A stretch of DNA of 34,468 nt. It comes from Kitasatospora phosalacinea (GTDB lineage Bacteria > Actinomycetota > Actinomycetes > Streptomycetales > Streptomycetaceae). Below, piece by piece: positions 32,272-34,468 of this stretch. Numbering within the stretch: position 1 is the first letter of the stretch; each line of letters opens with the position of its first letter. The stretch lies in NCBI RefSeq assembly GCF_000716545.1, contig NZ_JNWZ01000076.1, forward strand, positions 1 through 34,468, written 5' to 3'. Both the position numbers and the translations under genes were made by a program. The notes beneath the pieces were generated by a model. It had not been told where the DNA came from and did no database searches. It was given only the letters and a program-made list of their open reading frames with translations.

Positions 32272-32309
32272 TTGCACATATTGCACTTGGTTCACTTGTT
32301 TCATATGCT
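32272..32309 (+). promoter_or_regulatory. Toxin-antitoxin promoter with 9-bp direct repeats
   Basis: TTGCAC (32281-32286) and TATGCT (32304-32309), exactly 17 bases apart, make the best consensus promoter in the window. It is built of four related 9-mers in register: TTGCACATA, TTGCACTTG, GTTCACTTG, TTTCATATG (32272-32307). The repeats could be the operator for the antitoxin's DNA-binding domain. Confidence 0.65.
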
Positions 32310-32348
32310 TAGGGGTGATAGCCGCCACTCGAAGCTGGGGACGCACCT

Positions 32349-33062
32349 ATGCCTGTGACGCACCAGGAACAGAAGCCGATCAAGCAGAAGAAGCACGCCA
32401 CCGGGGACATCACGAGAGCCTCTACGTACGAGATCCCGACTTCCCGCCCCCGGAAGAAGCTGCGCAAGCGCCCCACTGAGGACCCGCTGCCCCTGCGCGG
32501 GGCTCAGGCGCAGCGCACGCGGAAAGAGCAGCGTAAGCGCACCGTCGAGGAGGCCGTGCCATGCCTGCGTGACGCGCTTACCGGCAGCGCCGAGACGTTC
32601 CACGTCACCGTCGCCGAGGCGGGCAAGGTCACCATGGAGGTGCCGCGCGAAGCCCTGGCGGTCCTCATGGAGACCATGGCTCTCATCGCCTCCGGAAGCG
32701 CGGTCGAAGTGATCGCCAGGAGCATGGAGCTATCCACTATCCAGGCCGCCAAGGCCCTCGGTGTCTCCCGGCCGCACCTGGTCAAGCTGCTCGACAAGGG
32801 CGCGATCGAGTACCGCATGGTCGGCACGCACCGCCGTGTGGACATCGCATCCCTGGAGGGATACCAGCGACGCGAACAGAACAAGCAAGCCCTGCGTCGC
32901 CAAGCGGCGGTCGCCTCCGCGATCGGCTCCACAGAGGCCGAGGGGCTGCGTGTCAGCGCAGACACCACCGCCGAACTCGACGCCTACGCGCGCGGAGAAC
33001 TCGACGCCGCGGCCCTGCGAGCCCGCACCCTCGCCCGCTACACCCGCAAGGCCGCTGAGTGA
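32349..33062 (+). CDS. Antitoxin: excisionase-type HTH fused to a VbhA-like Fic-inhibitor tail
   Basis: A 237-residue protein. A basic N terminus (about 1-70) is followed by a segment with Val/Met-rich strands, an excisionase/MerR-like HTH (about 126-165; STIQAAKALGVSRPHLVKLL, then a YRMVGTHRRV wing) and a C-terminal tail. The tail holds STEAEG (Ser194, Glu198, Gly199), matching the Fic-inhibitory pattern (S/T)xxxE(G/N). The following spacing to YARGEL resembles VbhA as I recall it. It should both repress its promoter and block ATP binding by the Fic toxin next door. ATG 32349 lies about 40 bases after the -10 hexamer; GGGGAC precedes it. The stop overlaps the toxin start (GTGA). Confidence 0.78.
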   Translation: MPVTHQEQKPIKQKKHATGDITRASTYEIPTSRPRKKLRKRPTEDPLPLRGAQAQRTRKEQRKRTVEEAVPCLRDALTGSAETFHVTVAEAGKVTMEVPREALAVLMETMALIASGSAVEVIARSMELSTIQAAKALGVSRPHLVKLLDKGAIEYRMVGTHRRVDIASLEGYQRREQNKQALRRQAAVASAIGSTEAEGLRVSADTTAELDAYARGELDAAALRARTLARYTRKAAE

Positions 33063-33628
33063 CCGACCCCTACAGCGAGCCCAACGGCGTCCTCCGAAAC
33101 AGTCTCGGCATCACCGACGCAGCCGAGCTCTCCGAGGCCGAAGCGGACATTGCCGCCGTGGAGCTGGCCATCCTGGACGCCCAGCCGCTGCCCGGCAGGT
33201 ACAACCTCGCACACCTGCAAGCGTTCCACCGGCAGATCTTCGGGAGCGTGTACCCGTGGGCCGGGGAGCTGCGCACCATTGAGATCTCCAAGGGCACATC
33301 GTTCTGCCCCTCGATCCACATCGTCTCCTTCGCGGAGGACGTGTTCCGCAAACTCGCCAACAACGACCACCTGCAAGGCTTGGACCGCCCGGAGTTCATC
33401 CGAGCCCTCGCCGACCTGTACGGCGACGTAAACGCCATCCACCCCTTCCGGGAAGGCAACGGCCGCACCCAGCGCGCCTTCCTCGCCCAACTCGCCCGCG
33501 AAGCCGGATACACCGTCTCCTGGCAGGACATGGACCAAGAGGAGAACATCGCCGCTTCAGTGGCCAGCTTCAACGCGAACAACGACCTGCTGGAGAAGAT
33601 GCTCGACGGCCTGGTCCGCCCCGCCTGA
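33059..33628 (+). CDS. Fic-domain toxin (probable AMP-transferase)
   Basis: A 189-residue Fic protein with the complete active-site motif HPFREGNGRTQR (His128 catalytic) and the preceding YPWAGELRTIEISKGTSF flap/substrate region. It lacks its own inhibitory helix motif, as in class I Fic proteins, whose inhibitor is a separate antitoxin. Related VbhT/FicT toxins transfer AMP to DNA gyrase and topoisomerase IV. GTG 33059 overlaps the stop of the antitoxin gene, so the pair is translated together. A hairpin terminator follows. Confidence 0.88.
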   Translation: MTDPYSEPNGVLRNSLGITDAAELSEAEADIAAVELAILDAQPLPGRYNLAHLQAFHRQIFGSVYPWAGELRTIEISKGTSFCPSIHIVSFAEDVFRKLANNDHLQGLDRPEFIRALADLYGDVNAIHPFREGNGRTQRAFLAQLAREAGYTVSWQDMDQEENIAASVASFNANNDLLEKMLDGLVRPA

Positions 33629-33643
33629 GCAAAGAGAAACGGT

Positions 33644-33668
33644 GCCCTGCCAGGCCAACTGGCGGGGC
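33644..33668 (+). terminator. Hairpin after the Fic gene
   Basis: GCCCTGCCAG (33644-33653) pairs with CTGGCGGGGC (33659-33668) with one G-U pair; the loop is five bases. It begins 15 bases after the stop codon. The rest of the gap to 33887 shows no gene. Confidence 0.65.
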
Positions 33669-33887
33669 AGCGCCATCGGGTCGGGCGTACAAGCGAGGGC
33701 TTTCGCCGGCACCGCCCCAGCCGGGCTCCAGGACCCCACTCGCGTTGCCGACAGCCTCGAATAGCCGCGCCCGAGCCGCCAGTCCCCGCAGGGGGCGAAA
33801 TGCATCTATGAGCGGTCGGAGAAATCATGCTTGCCATGGGACGAGCACCGGTGTGATCCTTCTACCGGGATACGAAGGGTGTACGGC

Positions 33888-34445
33888 ATGGCATGGGCAA
33901 AATGGCGATACATGCTCCACGAGTCGCAGCGGCACGCCCTCAAGGCCATGGACGAGTGGAACAGCTCTACCGGCAATTACACAGACTTCCTCACTCACAT
34001 GCACAAGGCGTGGCACTACCTGCTGCACGCCGAATTCCATCGCGACAAGATCGACTACCACTTCAAGGACACGAACGGTGCCTACAAGCTGGTGGACGGC
34101 GAGCCGAAGGCGTGGGATCTGGAGTACTGCCTCAAGCAGCGCTTCTCCAATAGTGCCGACCCAGTGCGCCTCAATGTCGAACTCTTCGTGGCACTGCGCA
34201 ACAAAGTAGAGCACCGCTACGAGCACAGCCTGAGGATTGTGACCGGCGGCAAGGCCCACGCGCTGGTCATGAACTACGAGCACGAGGCAGTGATCAGCTT
34301 CGGTCCGGAGTTCAGCCTGGCCGACCGGCTCCGCTTCCCGATCTGCCTCGCGTCCCTCACGGCCGAGGGCAGGGCCGTTGCAAAGTCCTGTGATCTTGTG
34401 ACTGTGTTGGTCAAGCGATGCCGAGGAGGTCGAGCGGGCGGGTGA
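33888..34445 (+). CDS. DUF3644-like HEPN-type protein, apparently C-terminally truncated
   Basis: A 185-residue frame beginning MAWAKWRYMLHESQRHALKA. It resembles DUF3644 proteins: an N-terminal helical segment with AWHYLLHAEFHRDKIDY, the phrase GEPKAWDLEYCLKQRF, then PVRLNVELFVALRNKVEHRYE. RNKVEH (Arg104-His109) fits the Rx4-6H active-site pattern of HEPN RNases, often found in defence or toxin loci. From about residue 165 the sequence (SCDLVTVLVKRCRGG) looks foreign and coincides with a putative insertion-sequence end, so the original C terminus may be lost. ATG 33888 is seven bases after GAAGGGT; upstream ATG 33831 lacks such a site. AT-richer codon use than the chromosomal genes suggests transfer. 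Confidence 0.6.
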   Translation: MAWAKWRYMLHESQRHALKAMDEWNSSTGNYTDFLTHMHKAWHYLLHAEFHRDKIDYHFKDTNGAYKLVDGEPKAWDLEYCLKQRFSNSADPVRLNVELFVALRNKVEHRYEHSLRIVTGGKAHALVMNYEHEAVISFGPEFSLADRLRFPICLASLTAEGRAVAKSCDLVTVLVKRCRGGRAGG

Positions 34446-34468
34446 AGGGCTCGTAGGAAGCGTGACGG
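34378..34468 (-). mobile_element. Probable insertion-sequence end running off the window
   Basis: From about 34378 the DUF3644 reading frame seems to enter unrelated sequence. On the minus strand an open frame enters from the right edge and ends at TGA 34411 with the C-terminal residues RHASYEPFTRPLDLLGIA. The layout (a stop codon about 30 bases inside the suspected element boundary) suits a transposase gene near an IS terminus, but the family cannot be named from this fragment. Confidence 0.35.

Noticed and set aside
32071..32346. A 91-codon minus-strand frame in the accessory patch
   Set aside because: It overlaps the toxin-antitoxin promoter, has no ribosome-binding site and no recognisable motif.
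1..34468. tRNA genes, rRNA genes or CRISPR arrays
   Set aside because: No cloverleaf-like sequence, rRNA segment or regularly spaced long repeats were noticed on reading both strands; a tRNAscan or CRISPR search would settle it.

Overview
The window is high-GC actinobacterial DNA with strongly GC-biased third codon positions. GlnII-type glutamine synthetase with a GlnR-like box, an LAxTG sortase substrate, FCD-type GntR regulators and a rare TTA codon all point to Streptomycetaceae (Streptomyces or Kitasatospora). No rRNA, tRNA or CRISPR array was seen.

Layout. (1) 1-1640: a partial minus-strand gene, a divergent GntR regulator over a perfect palindromic operator, and an OsmC-like protein. 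(2) 2125-13020: a plus-strand biosynthetic gene cluster, the most interesting part. In order it encodes a LysE/RhtB amino-acid exporter, a stand-alone NRPS adenylation-PCP protein, a KS-AT-ACP PKS module with no reductive domains, a luciferase-like flavin monooxygenase, a gamma-carbonic-anhydrase/PaaY-like protein, a type II thioesterase, a cytoplasmic GltI-like (Asp/Glu-binding) protein without signal peptide, a flavin reductase and a second-copy-type homoserine dehydrogenase. (3) 13085-16279: an ABC exporter pair with a divergent MarR-type regulator. (4) 16316-20337: minus-strand membrane, TolB-like, MFS and secreted phosphatase genes. (5) 20624-31281: mostly ordinary chromosomal genes (CbiG-C/CobC fusion, two tiny membrane proteins, MOSC, HAD-like, M48 protease, MerR, GNAT, glnII, LAxTG surface protein, SCO6745-like protein, GntR). 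(6) 31356-34468: an accessory patch with a 5'-truncated uracil-DNA glycosylase, a DNA-binding antitoxin/Fic toxin pair, a HEPN-like DUF3644 protein and an apparent insertion-sequence end at the window edge.

Main hypothesis. The cluster fits the antifungal amino acid 5-hydroxy-4-oxo-L-norvaline (HON, RI-331) or a close relative. The A domain carries the Arg/His pocket pair that I recall from domains activating side-chain carboxylates of Asp/Glu. The malonyl-type KS-AT-ACP would extend the beta-carboxyl of aspartate by two carbons without reduction, the flavin monooxygenase plus reductase would hydroxylate the new alpha carbon, and thioesterase release with decarboxylation would give HON. HON is a known inhibitor of homoserine dehydrogenase; the cluster ends with such an enzyme whose active-site loop departs from the usual motif, a plausible self-resistance gene. 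The exporter would remove the product. The assignment is inference from gene content and hand-read motifs; no search was run.

Regulation. There is no pathway-specific regulator inside the cluster. Codon 33 of the A-PCP gene is TTA, which suggests bldA control. Several regulators outside the cluster appear leaderless, with dyads lying on their own promoters.
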